From positions 558,001 through 622,000 of the forward strand of contig NZ_RJAD01000001.1 of assembly GCF_003999995.1 (NCBI RefSeq): DNA of 64,000 bases. Reading direction: 5' to 3'. Shown piece by piece: positions 17,853 to 26,598 of this stretch (positions within the stretch are counted from its first letter, which is position 1; each line of letters starts with the position of its first letter). The notes under the pieces are model-generated. The model saw only the letters and a program-made list of their open reading frames with translations, did no database searches and was not told the DNA's origin. The stretch comes from Microbacterium sulfonylureivorans. GTDB lineage: Bacteria > Actinomycetota > Actinomycetes > Actinomycetales > Microbacteriaceae. The position numbers were made by a program, and so were the translations under genes.

Positions 17853-18095
17853 TCACGATGAGATGCCTCGGGAATCGCCGGCCACCACTCGCCCTCGACG
17901 CGGCCGTCGAGCGGGAGCTGCGATGGCTTGCAGACATCCCACCCCCCCTGCGCGATGGGATCGGTGACCATCGCCGCCCTGTCGCCCTCGAGGTCGTCGC
18001 CCGCGTACCCCATGTGAGAGAAGAGCCGATCGCCATGGCGCTAGGCAAGTGCCAGCATGAATCCGCTCGTACTCTGCGGAGGCGATTCGCCGCAT
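17853..18095 (-). pseudogene. Probable decayed gene upstream of the aldo/keto reductase
   Basis: A good ribosome site (AGAGGAAAGGGG) precedes ATG 18095, which opens MRRIASAEYERIHAG, then codon quality falls. A second frame, open after a TAG at 18041-18043, shows strong GC3 and protein-like residues (FSHMGYAGDDLEGDRAAMV, WDVCKPSQLPLDGRVEGEWW) for about 50 codons. The first frame ends with TGA overlapping a possible GTG start of the AKR. It reads like a small gene broken by one or more frameshifts. I cannot name the family. No other gene is seen in the 17857-18194 interval. Confidence 0.35.
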
Positions 18096-18194
18096 CGCGA
18101 CCCCTTTCCTCTGGAACTACGATTCCTGATCGCATCGCCACTCATGGGGAAACCGCGAGAGCCACGCATCGGTTCACGATACCTGATCGAGAAC

Positions 18195-18218
18195 CGATTG
18201 TAGATAATCGAGTATGGT
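18195..18218 (+). promoter_or_regulatory. Operator and leaderless promoter of gntR2
   Basis: Palindrome CGATT-N6-AATCG (18195-18210) followed by -10 TATGGT (18213-18218), then six bases to the ATG. Placed to be an autoregulatory site. The half-site matches the regulon word. Confidence 0.6.
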
Positions 18219-18224
18219 CGCGGT

Positions 18225-18974
18225 ATGACCCGTGACGTTGCCGCAGGCCTCCACCTCGAACGCGGGCTGCTCTCGGACCAGATCTACGTGCAGCTGAAGG
18301 GGATGATCAAGGACGGCCAGCTGAATCCAGGTGAGCAGGTGGTGGAATCGAAGCTCGCCCGCAGCTTTCGCGTGAGCCAGGCACCGGTGCGTGAGGCGCT
18401 CAAGCGTCTGGCTCACGACGGACTCATCACACACGTCCCGCACCACGGCAACTTCGTGACCGAGTTCTCGTCGCAGGAAGCGGAGCAGGCGCGCGTGGCG
18501 CGCGTCGCGCTCGAGGCCATCGGCGCCCGGATCACATGCTCCAGGCTGTCTGAGGACTATAGGAGGGAGCTTCTTGACCTCATTCGTCATATGCGCACCG
18601 CGGCCGACCTCGGCAACATCGGTGACTTCCGCGAGTCTGACTTCCAGTTCCATCGGCTGGTGATCGAGGCGAGTGGAAACGCCCACCTCCCCCGCATGTG
18701 GGACATCGTCGAGCCCAGCCTTCGCTCGATGCATGTGCTTGCCGATCCGACCGCCGTAGCCGACTGGCATGCCATGGCCGATGCGCATCAACAGCTTCTG
18801 GATGCTCTGGACGGCGACGACGTCGAAGAGGCGGTCGATCTCTTCGTCTGCCACGCACTCGGGCTCAGTCTCCGCCCGGAACGGCCGAGCCTTCCCGCTC
18901 TGGACCGGCTGATCGCCGCGTCCGCCGCGGGAACTCAGCCAACTCCTGAGACAGGCCCCGCACAGCACCGCTGA
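18225..18974 (+). CDS. GntR-family regulator 2 (FadR-like, paralogue of regulator 1)
   Basis: 249 residues: winged helix (SQAPVREALKRLAHDGLI) and FCD domain (SDFQFHRLVIEASGN, MWDIVEPSLRSMHVL). It shares long identical stretches with regulator 1 and both start with an Asp/Val-rich leader and LLS(D/E)QIY. The two bracket the sugar locus at 7.2 and 18.2 kb, suggesting duplication with the locus. Leaderless start predicted at 18225. The C-terminal 40 residues are low complexity. Effector unknown. Confidence 0.9.
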   Translation: MTRDVAAGLHLERGLLSDQIYVQLKGMIKDGQLNPGEQVVESKLARSFRVSQAPVREALKRLAHDGLITHVPHHGNFVTEFSSQEAEQARVARVALEAIGARITCSRLSEDYRRELLDLIRHMRTAADLGNIGDFRESDFQFHRLVIEASGNAHLPRMWDIVEPSLRSMHVLADPTAVADWHAMADAHQQLLDALDGDDVEEAVDLFVCHALGLSLRPERPSLPALDRLIAASAAGTQPTPETGPAQHR

Positions 18975-19144
18975 TTCTGCCCGTCCACTCGGCAGACCGT
19001 CGACCTCCGAGCCAGCCATACCTCGAGCAGGTGCACACGCACCACCGAATGCAACAGACAAGCTCACGTCAATTCGAGCTCGCGAAGGTTCTCCGCGATG
19101 GCATCGAGCGCCCCGTGTCCGAGCTCGACCGGCGCCCGCCAGAG

Positions 19145-20899
19145 TCACCTGTCGTTGCGGAGACGAAGCACCACGGCTTCCCATGGACGCAGGGTGAGCC
19201 GCCGGCCGTCGATCGAAGCCACCCGCGCGAGATTCCCGAGGACCAGTTCGGCGTCATCCGTGAGCGCTTCGACAGTCACCTCGCGTTCCTCCCCCGACAC
19301 GTTGCAGGCGACGAGGAGGCTCACCCCTTCGAAGGAACGGGTGAAGGCGTACACGGCGGGGTCGTCGGGAAGCAGCATCCGGAAGTCGCCGTACCTCACC
19401 ACGGGATCGTCGTGGCGCAGCGCGATCAGCCGTCGGTAGTGATGGAAGACGGATGCCTCGTCAGCACGCTCGGCCGCAGCGTTGACCTGGTCGTGGTTCG
19501 GGTTCACCTCGAGCCACGGCTGCCCGGTCGTGAACCCTGCGTGCGCAGTGGCGTCCCATTGCATCGGCGTGCGGGCGTTGTCGCGACTGCCGAAAGCGAG
19601 CGCGTCGACGAGCTGCTGCTCGTCCAGCAGCCCCAGTTCCCGCGCGGACGTCGCGAAGTTGAGCGACTCGATGTCGCGGTACGACGACAGCGCGGTGAAG
19701 TGGGCGTTCGTCATGCCCAGCTCCTCGCCCTGGTAGACGTAGGGCGTGCCGCGGTGGAGGTGGAGCAGCGTCGCGAGGCAGGTCGCCGAATCGCGGCGAT
19801 GCGCGTCCGCGTCCCCGAATCGCGAGACGATCCGCGGCTGGTCGTGATTGTCCCAATAGAGCGAGTTCCAGCCGGCGTCCTCGAGCCCGTGCTGCCACCG
19901 CGCGAGCGTCGCCTTGAGATCCCGCAGGTCGAGCGGACGCCGGTCGAAGCGTCCGCCTGGCCCGTGGTCGAGGCCCATGTGCTCGAAGGTGAACACCATG
20001 TCGAGCTCGGCGCGCGACGGATCGGTGAGCAGGGCGCCGTCCTCGACCGTCGCGCCAGGGGTTTCACCGACCAGGAGCAGGCCGTCCCGGCGCCCGTGGA
20101 AGACCTCGCGGTGCATCTCCTGGAGGAACTCGTGCAGCCGTGGCCCGTTCATCGTGAACGGGGCCGCATCGCCGAACAGCCCGCGGGTCACGGCGCCGTC
20201 GGGCAGAGCGCCGTCGGAACCCACGGTCTTGGAGATGAGGTTGATGACGTCCATGCGGAAGCCGTCGATCCCCCGGTCCAGCCACCACCGCATCATCGCG
20301 TACACCGCCTCGCGCACCTGAGGGTTCTCCCAGTTGAGGTCGGGCTGCTTCCGGCTGAAGAGGTGCAGGAAGTACTCGCCCGTCGCAGGATCGAGCTCCC
20401 AGGTCGAGCCGGAGAAGAACGACTCCCAGTTGGTCGGCTCCGCGCCCGGCTCTCCGGGCGCGAATCCGGCCCTGGCAGGGCGCCACCAGTACCAGTCGCG
20501 CTTCGGACTGTCGATCGACGAACGGGACTCGACGAACCACGGATGCTCGTCGCTCGTGTGGTTGACGACGAGGTCCATCACGACCTTGATGCCCCGCGCA
20601 TGGAGTGCATCGACCACCTCGTCGAGGTCGTCGATGGTGCCGAAGAGCGGATCGACGTCCTGGTAGTCGCTGATGTCATAGCCGTTGTCGTCTTGCGGGC
20701 TGCGGTACATCGGCGAGAACCACACGACGTCCACGCCGAGTTCCGCGAGGTAGTCGATGCGCCGCAGAACCCCGCGCAGATCGCCGACGCCGTCGCCGTT
20801 CGAATCCTGGAACGAACGCGGATAGATCTGGTAGACGACCGCGGACGTCCACCACGCGGCGGTCGGCGGGTGCGACGATGTCGGGGTGTCGGCAGCCAT
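19145..20899 (-). CDS. GH13 alpha-glucosidase (oligo-1,6-glucosidase type)
   Basis: About 584 residues, cytosolic. Catalytic residues in family context: nucleophile Asp217 (DGFRMDVIN), acid Glu279 (LLLVGETPG), Asp353 (NHDQPR); DLVVNHTSDEHPWF is also present. Layout is the (beta/alpha)8 barrel with domain B plus a C-terminal beta domain, the usual size for oligo-1,6-glucosidase or alpha-glucosidase. Two adjacent ATGs follow AGGAGG; the second (20899) has better spacing. It follows the ROK gene by 32 bp in the same operon. It would hydrolyse alpha-glucosides imported by the 24372-27515 transporter. Confidence 0.9.
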   Translation of the reverse strand: MAADTPTSSHPPTAAWWTSAVVYQIYPRSFQDSNGDGVGDLRGVLRRIDYLAELGVDVVWFSPMYRSPQDDNGYDISDYQDVDPLFGTIDDLDEVVDALHARGIKVVMDLVVNHTSDEHPWFVESRSSIDSPKRDWYWWRPARAGFAPGEPGAEPTNWESFFSGSTWELDPATGEYFLHLFSRKQPDLNWENPQVREAVYAMMRWWLDRGIDGFRMDVINLISKTVGSDGALPDGAVTRGLFGDAAPFTMNGPRLHEFLQEMHREVFHGRRDGLLLVGETPGATVEDGALLTDPSRAELDMVFTFEHMGLDHGPGGRFDRRPLDLRDLKATLARWQHGLEDAGWNSLYWDNHDQPRIVSRFGDADAHRRDSATCLATLLHLHRGTPYVYQGEELGMTNAHFTALSSYRDIESLNFATSARELGLLDEQQLVDALAFGSRDNARTPMQWDATAHAGFTTGQPWLEVNPNHDQVNAAAERADEASVFHHYRRLIALRHDDPVVRYGDFRMLLPDDPAVYAFTRSFEGVSLLVACNVSGEEREVTVEALTDDAELVLGNLARVASIDGRRLTLRPWEAVVLRLRNDR

Positions 20900-20931
20900 C
20901 ATGGCCTCCTTACGGTGTGGCTGGTCTGTGG

Positions 20932-22047
20932 TCAGTCGAGGCGGATGCGGTCGACGGCGGCCTGGATCGCGATGGCAGCTGCGCCCCGGGCCCAGGCGAC
21001 GAAGCCCGTGTCGTCGACGTAGAGCTCGACGGGCTGCGCACGAGGATCGCGTTCGGCGACGATGCCGACGCGCACGGCGCCCTCGGCGAGTCGGAACAGT
21101 CCGATGCCCTCGCCCGCCAGAACGACCGCAGACTGCAGCGTCAGATTGGCCGCCACCACCGCGAACCGTCCCAGTGCGGCGGCAGAGGCATCCACGATCG
21201 CCGCCGCTGCAGGAACCCCCTGCGCCGCGAGCTGCAGTGCCTCGTCGTAATCGACCGGCCGCTGCAGTGCGGACGAGACCTGCGCCGCGATGGATCCCGA
21301 GCTCAGCATCGCCTCGGAGCAGCCGTGATGTCCCACGCTGCACACCGGCCCGCCGTCTCGGAGCGGGATGTGGCCGCCGAGACCGAGCCCTGCATCGGGC
21401 GACCGCACGACCTCGCCCCCGACGACGAGGGCGTAACCGACGCCGGCGCCGATGGTGATCACGACGAAGCCCGGGATGCCGCGGCCCAGGCCGAACCAGC
21501 GCTCGGCCTCGGCGAGGGCGATGAGGTCGTTCTCCAGGGACGCCGGCGCACCGACCGCGGCTTCGAGAATCGGCCCGAAGGCGACGTCCTCCCAGCCGAG
21601 GAAGGGGGCGTACACGACCGTACCGCCGCGCACCGCTCCTCCGAGCGCAACGCCCACGCCGGAGAGCGGCTGCGACGTCATCTCGCCGAGGAGTGCGGCG
21701 ACCTGCGCGGCGACGCGCGAGGGCTCGTGGCTCTCGAGCGGCTCCGACGCCTGTGCCAGCGGCTCCGCGCGGACCCCGGTGACGACCGCGTGGATGTGCT
21801 CACCGGTGATCTTCACCCCGGCGAACGTTCCGATTCCGGGCGCAACGTCGAGTGGGCGCACGGGTCGGCCGACCGAGCCGTCGGCCGAGTCGTCGAGTTC
21901 GATGAGCAGCCCGTTGTCGAGAAACGGCTTGGCGAGTCTGGTCAGGCTGGCCGGCGAGAGGCCGAGGCGAGAGGTGAGCGCGCTTCGCGCGATGGGTCCG
22001 TGGATGAGCACGGCGCGGGCGAGCGCCCTCTCGCTGTCGGTCAGCAT
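20932..22047 (-). CDS. ROK-family transcriptional repressor
   Basis: 371 residues: N-terminal winged helix (SRLGLSPASLTRLAKPFLDNGLL), ROK domain with GxGxG-type ATP-like loop (ITIGAGVGYALVVGGE) and a zinc-site-like segment (GHIPLRDGGPVCSVGHHGCSEAM; the usual CxCGxxGC motif is CSVGHHGC here). Start ATG 22047 is supported by AGGGAGGG seven bases upstream. Divergent from the GH36 gene; it probably represses both directions through the palindrome at 22108-22133. Confidence 0.9.
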   Translation of the reverse strand: MLTDSERALARAVLIHGPIARSALTSRLGLSPASLTRLAKPFLDNGLLIELDDSADGSVGRPVRPLDVAPGIGTFAGVKITGEHIHAVVTGVRAEPLAQASEPLESHEPSRVAAQVAALLGEMTSQPLSGVGVALGGAVRGGTVVYAPFLGWEDVAFGPILEAAVGAPASLENDLIALAEAERWFGLGRGIPGFVVITIGAGVGYALVVGGEVVRSPDAGLGLGGHIPLRDGGPVCSVGHHGCSEAMLSSGSIAAQVSSALQRPVDYDEALQLAAQGVPAAAAIVDASAAALGRFAVVAANLTLQSAVVLAGEGIGLFRLAEGAVRVGIVAERDPRAQPVELYVDDTGFVAWARGAAAIAIQAAVDRIRLD

Positions 22048-22107
22048 TCGCGAACCCTCCCTGATTGGTTCCATGATGACACGAAGGAGGGCCCTCGACG
22101 GCGTCGA

Positions 22108-22156
22108 GGACAAACATTATTCAACTCTTGTCCCCTTATTACTTCCGTGCTAGAAC
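22108..22156 (+). promoter_or_regulatory. Operator and leaderless promoter of the GH36 operon
   Basis: Inverted repeat GGACAA-N14-TTGTCC (22108-22133). The right arm doubles as a -35 (TTGTCC), with 17 bp to -10 TAGAAC (22151-22156) and six more to the ATG. No ribosome site is present, so the mRNA is probably leaderless. Confidence 0.55.
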
Positions 22157-22162
22157 TAACTC

Positions 22163-24340
22163 ATGCATTCCTCCGACCGGTCGATCGACGTCGAGACCGC
22201 CTCGCGGGCGGCTGGCCGTACGGGCGAGCCGCATGTTCTGCACCTCAGCCGCGGCGGGACGAGCGTCGTCATCGATCTCGCGGCGCGTCCCGCGCCGGCG
22301 ATCGTGCACTGGGGTGAATGGCTGACGGACTCCACCCCGGAGACACTCAAGGGCATCGCTCGCGCGGCGCGCGGCCAACGGGTCTCCGGAGGGCTCGACC
22401 TCACGCCCTCGCTCAGCGTCCTCCCCACCGGCGCGCAAGGCTGGTTCGGCACGCCAGGCCTCGAGGGACACCGCAACGGGGCCGGGTTCAGTGCGCTGTT
22501 CGAGGTGGTCGGCGTCCAGGCCAACGAGCACCGCGCGACGATCGCCCTCCTCGACTCCGAGGCGCGACTCGCCGTTCAGCTCGACCTCCGCGTCGGCCCT
22601 AGCGGCCTGTTCCACCAGCGCGTCACGCTGCGGAACACCGGAGACACCGACTTCACCGTCGGCGGAGTCCTTGCGACTTTCCCTCTCCCATGGGATGCCA
22701 CGGAGATCCTCGACACGACCGGCCATCACCTTCGCGAGCGTTCCCCCCAGCGCCGCGCCTTCACGCTCGGCACACATCTGCGCGAGAGCCGCCGCGGTCG
22801 GCCCGGGGCGGATGCGACGCTTCTCCTCGCCGCGGGCCGTCCCGGCTTCGGGTTCGAGTCCGGGCGCGTCCACGCGGTCCACGTCGCCTGGAGCGGCAAC
22901 CACCGCGTACTCGCCGAGCGCACCACGACGGGTGATGCCTTCCTCGCAGGAGGCGAGCTCCTCGGTCCGGGCGAGATCATCCTGCCGCCCGGTGAGTCGC
23001 TCGCCTCGCCGTGGGTGATCGGCTCGTGGGGCGAGGGTCTGAACGAGCTGTCGCACCGCTTCCACGACGAGTGGCGCCGTCGACCGCAGCATCCACGCCG
23101 GCCGCGCCCGGTCACGCTGAACACCTGGGAGGCCGTCTACTTCGACCACTCCCTCGAGCGGCTGACCGCCCTGGCGGATGCCGCGGCACACGTCGGGGTG
23201 GAGCGATTCGTGCTCGACGACGGCTGGTTCTCGGGGCGTCGTGACGACACCGCCGGACTCGGCGACTGGTTCGTCGACCCCGACGTCTGGCCCCGCGGGC
23301 TGCACCCGCTCGTGGACCACGTCCGGGCGCACGACATGGAGTTCGGCCTGTGGGTCGAGCCCGAGATGATCAACCCGGACAGCGACCTCGCCCGGGCGCA
23401 TCCCGACTGGATCCTTCGCGGCCGAATGGCGCTGCCGCCGTCGGCGCGCCAGCAGCAGGTCCTCGATCTCTCACACCCCGAAGCGTTCGACCACATCGCG
23501 GGGCGACTCCACGCGCTTCTCGACGAGTACCCCATCGCCTACCTCAAGTGGGATCACAACCGCGACCTCGTCGATGCCGGGAGCGGACCCGAGGGGGTAG
23601 CCCGCGTGCATGCCCACACGCTGGCCGTGTACCGCCTGATCGACGAACTCAAAGCCCGCCATCCGGGCCTCGAGATCGAGAGCTGCGCATCCGGAGGCGC
23701 CCGCGTCGACCTCGGCATCCTGGGCCGCACCGATCGGATCTGGACGAGCGACAGCCTCGACCCGCTCGAACGGCTCGACAACCAGCGCTTCACCGGGCTC
23801 GTGGTGCCACCCGAGATGATGGGCATGCACCTGACGAGTCCGATCGTCCACTCCTCCGCTCGCGCGGTCTCCCTCGACCTGAGCGCTGCCGTCGCTCTCC
23901 TCGGACACTTCGGCATCGAGTGGGATCTGACCACCGCAGACGAGCCGACGCGCAACGCGATCGCGGAGTGGGTGCGGCTCGCCAAGAGACTGCGACCGCT
24001 CATCGCGACGGGCCGCGTGATCCACGTCGACGGCACGGAGCCGGGGATCGACGTGCGCGGCATCGTCGCCGGCGACGCGGCATCCGCTGTCTTCACCGTC
24101 ACCCAGACCGCGTCCACGGTGGCGCACCCTCCCGGCCGGATCCGGGTGCCGGGGCTCGAGCGTGCGCGGGTCTACCGCGTCCGCGCGATCGGCGGCGGAG
24201 ACGACCCGTCTCAGTCGCCGTTGGAATGGGCGACCCACGACCTCGTCCTCACCGGACGCGAGCTCGCAGCGGTCGGGCTCCGCCCACCGGTGCAGTTCCC
24301 CCAGCACTCGACCGTGATCGAGATCACCTCGGAGCCCTGA
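22163..24340 (+). CDS. GH36 alpha-galactosidase
   Basis: 725 residues, no signal peptide. GH36 architecture: N-terminal beta-supersandwich, TIM barrel from about residue 310 (LNTWEAVYFDH, VLDDGWFSGRRDD), C-terminal beta domain. Nucleophile Asp in YLKWDHNRD (about 464), acid Asp in TSDSLDPLERL (about 532). It removes terminal alpha-1,6-galactose from melibiose or raffinose-type sugars. First gene of an operon with the importer genes downstream, which points to raffinose-family or related sugars as the substrate. Confidence 0.93.
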   Translation: MHSSDRSIDVETASRAAGRTGEPHVLHLSRGGTSVVIDLAARPAPAIVHWGEWLTDSTPETLKGIARAARGQRVSGGLDLTPSLSVLPTGAQGWFGTPGLEGHRNGAGFSALFEVVGVQANEHRATIALLDSEARLAVQLDLRVGPSGLFHQRVTLRNTGDTDFTVGGVLATFPLPWDATEILDTTGHHLRERSPQRRAFTLGTHLRESRRGRPGADATLLLAAGRPGFGFESGRVHAVHVAWSGNHRVLAERTTTGDAFLAGGELLGPGEIILPPGESLASPWVIGSWGEGLNELSHRFHDEWRRRPQHPRRPRPVTLNTWEAVYFDHSLERLTALADAAAHVGVERFVLDDGWFSGRRDDTAGLGDWFVDPDVWPRGLHPLVDHVRAHDMEFGLWVEPEMINPDSDLARAHPDWILRGRMALPPSARQQQVLDLSHPEAFDHIAGRLHALLDEYPIAYLKWDHNRDLVDAGSGPEGVARVHAHTLAVYRLIDELKARHPGLEIESCASGGARVDLGILGRTDRIWTSDSLDPLERLDNQRFTGLVVPPEMMGMHLTSPIVHSSARAVSLDLSAAVALLGHFGIEWDLTTADEPTRNAIAEWVRLAKRLRPLIATGRVIHVDGTEPGIDVRGIVAGDAASAVFTVTQTASTVAHPPGRIRVPGLERARVYRVRAIGGGDDPSQSPLEWATHDLVLTGRELAAVGLRPPVQFPQHSTVIEITSEP

Positions 24341-24371
24341 GCCCCGAAACCAAGCGCAAGGAGGCGCAACG

Positions 24372-25658
24372 ATGAGACTCACTCACCGACGGAACACCAG
24401 GGCGATCGGCGTGCTCGCCCTGGTGAGCGCTGCGATCGTGCTCGGAGGCTGCGCCTCGGATCCCGGCGGGGTCACGACCTTGAACTTCTTCCAGTTCAAG
24501 GGCGAGGCGCTCGAGGACTTCAACGAGATCATCGCCGACTTCGAGGCGGAGAACCCCGACATCCGCGTGGTGCAGAACCAAGTGGCGGACGCAGACACGA
24601 TCATCCGCACACTGCTGGTGAAGGACAAAGCGCCGGATGTCATCACTCTGAATGCGAACGGCGGCTTCGGCAAGCTCGCCCAGTCCGGGGTGTTCTACGA
24701 CTTCAGCGATGAACCCGTTCTGCAGACGATCAACCCCGCCGTCCAGGAGATCCTCGCGCAGCTCGGCAACAAAGAGGGTGAGGTCAACGGCCTCGGCTAC
24801 GTCAACAACGCCAACGGCGTGATCTACAACCAGGAGATCTTCGAGGAGCAGGGACTCGAGGTTCCGGAGACCTGGGACGAGTTCATCGCGGTGTGCGATG
24901 CGCTGCAGGATGCCGGCATCACCCCCTTCTATGGGACGCTCGCCGACTCCTGGACCGGGCTGCCGTCGTTCAACGCGCTCGGTGCGTACCCGTCCCAGGG
25001 CGACTTCTGGGACGAGATGCGAGCAGAGGGCGAGAACGTCGGGCCCGACTCGCCGGTGTCCTTCCAGAAGGACTTCGCAGAGGCCATGGACCAGCAGTAC
25101 GAGCTCTTCTCGTACATGCAGGACGGGTATCGGGGCAAGACCTACGACGACGGCAATGCGGCGTTCGCGAACGGTGAGGTCGCGATGCTCCTCCAGGGCA
25201 TCTGGGCCATCAACCCGGTCAAGGCGATCAACCCCGACATCCAAGCGGCGATCTTCCCCTATCCCGCCGTCGACGATCCTGACGACCGGCTCCTCGTGTC
25301 CGGCGTCGACGTCGTCGTGACCATGGGCGAGAACACGCCGCATAAGGAAGAGGCGCTCCGCTTCATCGACTACCTCTTCGAGGTCGGTGTCATCGAGGAC
25401 TTCGCCGCATCGCAGAACATGGTGCCGTCCGTCCAAGGCGCCGAGATCAGCGACGATCCCTCGCTGCAGTCGGTCAAGCCGTACTTCGACGAAGGGCGGA
25501 TCACCGGTTTCATCGACCACCAGATCCCGCCGAGCATCCCGCTCGCCGCGATCGACCAGCAGTTCCTCTTCAGCGGCGACGCGCAGGCGGCGCTCGCCAC
25601 TCTCGACAGCGAGTGGGCCAAGGTGGCCGCCCGAACGATCCCCGTGAACGGAGACTGA
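24372..25658 (+). CDS. ABC sugar-binding lipoprotein (raffinose/alpha-galactoside type)
   Basis: 428 residues. Lipobox LGGC (Cys at about 27) after a hydrophobic run; mature part is a family 1 solute-binding protein (IIADFEAENPDIRV, ANGVIYNQEIFEEQGLEVP, AFANGEVAMLLQGIWAI). AGGAGG lies seven bases before the ATG. Directly follows GH36 and is one base from the next permease start. Unlike the other two importers in this window, there is no hairpin between binding protein and permease. Confidence 0.93.
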   Translation: MRLTHRRNTRAIGVLALVSAAIVLGGCASDPGGVTTLNFFQFKGEALEDFNEIIADFEAENPDIRVVQNQVADADTIIRTLLVKDKAPDVITLNANGGFGKLAQSGVFYDFSDEPVLQTINPAVQEILAQLGNKEGEVNGLGYVNNANGVIYNQEIFEEQGLEVPETWDEFIAVCDALQDAGITPFYGTLADSWTGLPSFNALGAYPSQGDFWDEMRAEGENVGPDSPVSFQKDFAEAMDQQYELFSYMQDGYRGKTYDDGNAAFANGEVAMLLQGIWAINPVKAINPDIQAAIFPYPAVDDPDDRLLVSGVDVVVTMGENTPHKEEALRFIDYLFEVGVIEDFAASQNMVPSVQGAEISDDPSLQSVKPYFDEGRITGFIDHQIPPSIPLAAIDQQFLFSGDAQAALATLDSEWAKVAARTIPVNGD

Positions 25659-25659
25659 C

Positions 25660-26598
25660 ATGACGACCATGACAGAGGCCGTGCGCGCCTCGTCCACCGG
25701 AGGCACCGCGAGGAAGCGGGCCAGCCGGACGCGGAGCGACGCGAGTCGGGCGATGCCCGCGTTCTACTGGATGGTGTGGCCCGCGGTCATCGCGTTCGCC
25801 CTCTTCCACACGCTGCCGGTGGTGATCGGCATCTTCTTCAGCTTCACGAACTACGCCGGCTACGGCGACTGGAACTTCATCGGGCTGTCGAACTACATCA
25901 ATCTCTTCAAAGACAGCAGGGTGCTGCAGGCCTACGGATTCTCGTTCCTGTTCGCGATCGTCGCGACGATCCTCACGAACGCGATCTCTCTCGCGATCGC
26001 GCTCGGGCTGAACGCCAAGATCAAGGCGAGGAACTTCTGGCGGGGCGTGTACTTCGTCCCCTACATCCTGGCGATCCTGGTCATCGGCTACGTGTTCCAG
26101 TTCTTCTTCTCGAACTCGCTGCCGAAGATCCTCGCCGGGATCCCCCTGTTCGCGGACAACATCCTCACCAACGAAACCTGGGCGTGGACCGCGATCGTCG
26201 CCCTCGCCGTATGGCAGGCGTGCGCGTTCGCGATCATCATCTACCTGTCGGGACTGCAGACGATCCCCACCGAGCTGTACGAAGCGGCATCCCTCGACGG
26301 CGCGAGCCCCTGGCGCCAGTTCAGCTCCATCACCTTCCCGCTCATCGGCGCGTTCTTCACGATCAACGTCGTCCTGAGCCTCAAGGGCTTCCTCCAGGTG
26401 TTCGACCCGATCGTCGCCCTCACCAACGGCGGCCCGGGCACGGCGACCGAGTCGGTCACGCTGCTCATCTTCCGAGGGGGATTCTCCGGCGGAGAGTTCG
26501 CCTACCAGACGGCGAACGCGGTCATCTTCTTCATCGTGATCACGATCGTCTCGCTCTTCCAGTTCCGTGTCCTTCAGCGCAGAGAGGCCGACTTCTGA
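25660..26598 (+). CDS. ABC sugar importer permease 1
   Basis: 312 residues, six transmembrane helices after a basic cytoplasmic tail, EAA loop EAASLDGASPWRQFSSITFP. MalF-type partner of the next gene, with no large extracytoplasmic loop. ATG one base after the binding-protein stop; its own stop overlaps the next ATG (TGATG). Confidence 0.93.
   Translation: MTTMTEAVRASSTGGTARKRASRTRSDASRAMPAFYWMVWPAVIAFALFHTLPVVIGIFFSFTNYAGYGDWNFIGLSNYINLFKDSRVLQAYGFSFLFAIVATILTNAISLAIALGLNAKIKARNFWRGVYFVPYILAILVIGYVFQFFFSNSLPKILAGIPLFADNILTNETWAWTAIVALAVWQACAFAIIIYLSGLQTIPTELYEAASLDGASPWRQFSSITFPLIGAFFTINVVLSLKGFLQVFDPIVALTNGGPGTATESVTLLIFRGGFSGGEFAYQTANAVIFFIVITIVSLFQFRVLQRREADF

Noticed and set aside
19031..21022. 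Very long plus-strand open frame opposite the GH13 gene
   Set aside because: Antisense shadow of a high-GC gene; the minus strand has the intact GH13 catalytic motifs.
20900..21343. Upstream extension of the GH13 alpha-glucosidase
   Set aside because: Overlaps the ROK gene out of frame; AGGAGG marks the start at 20899.
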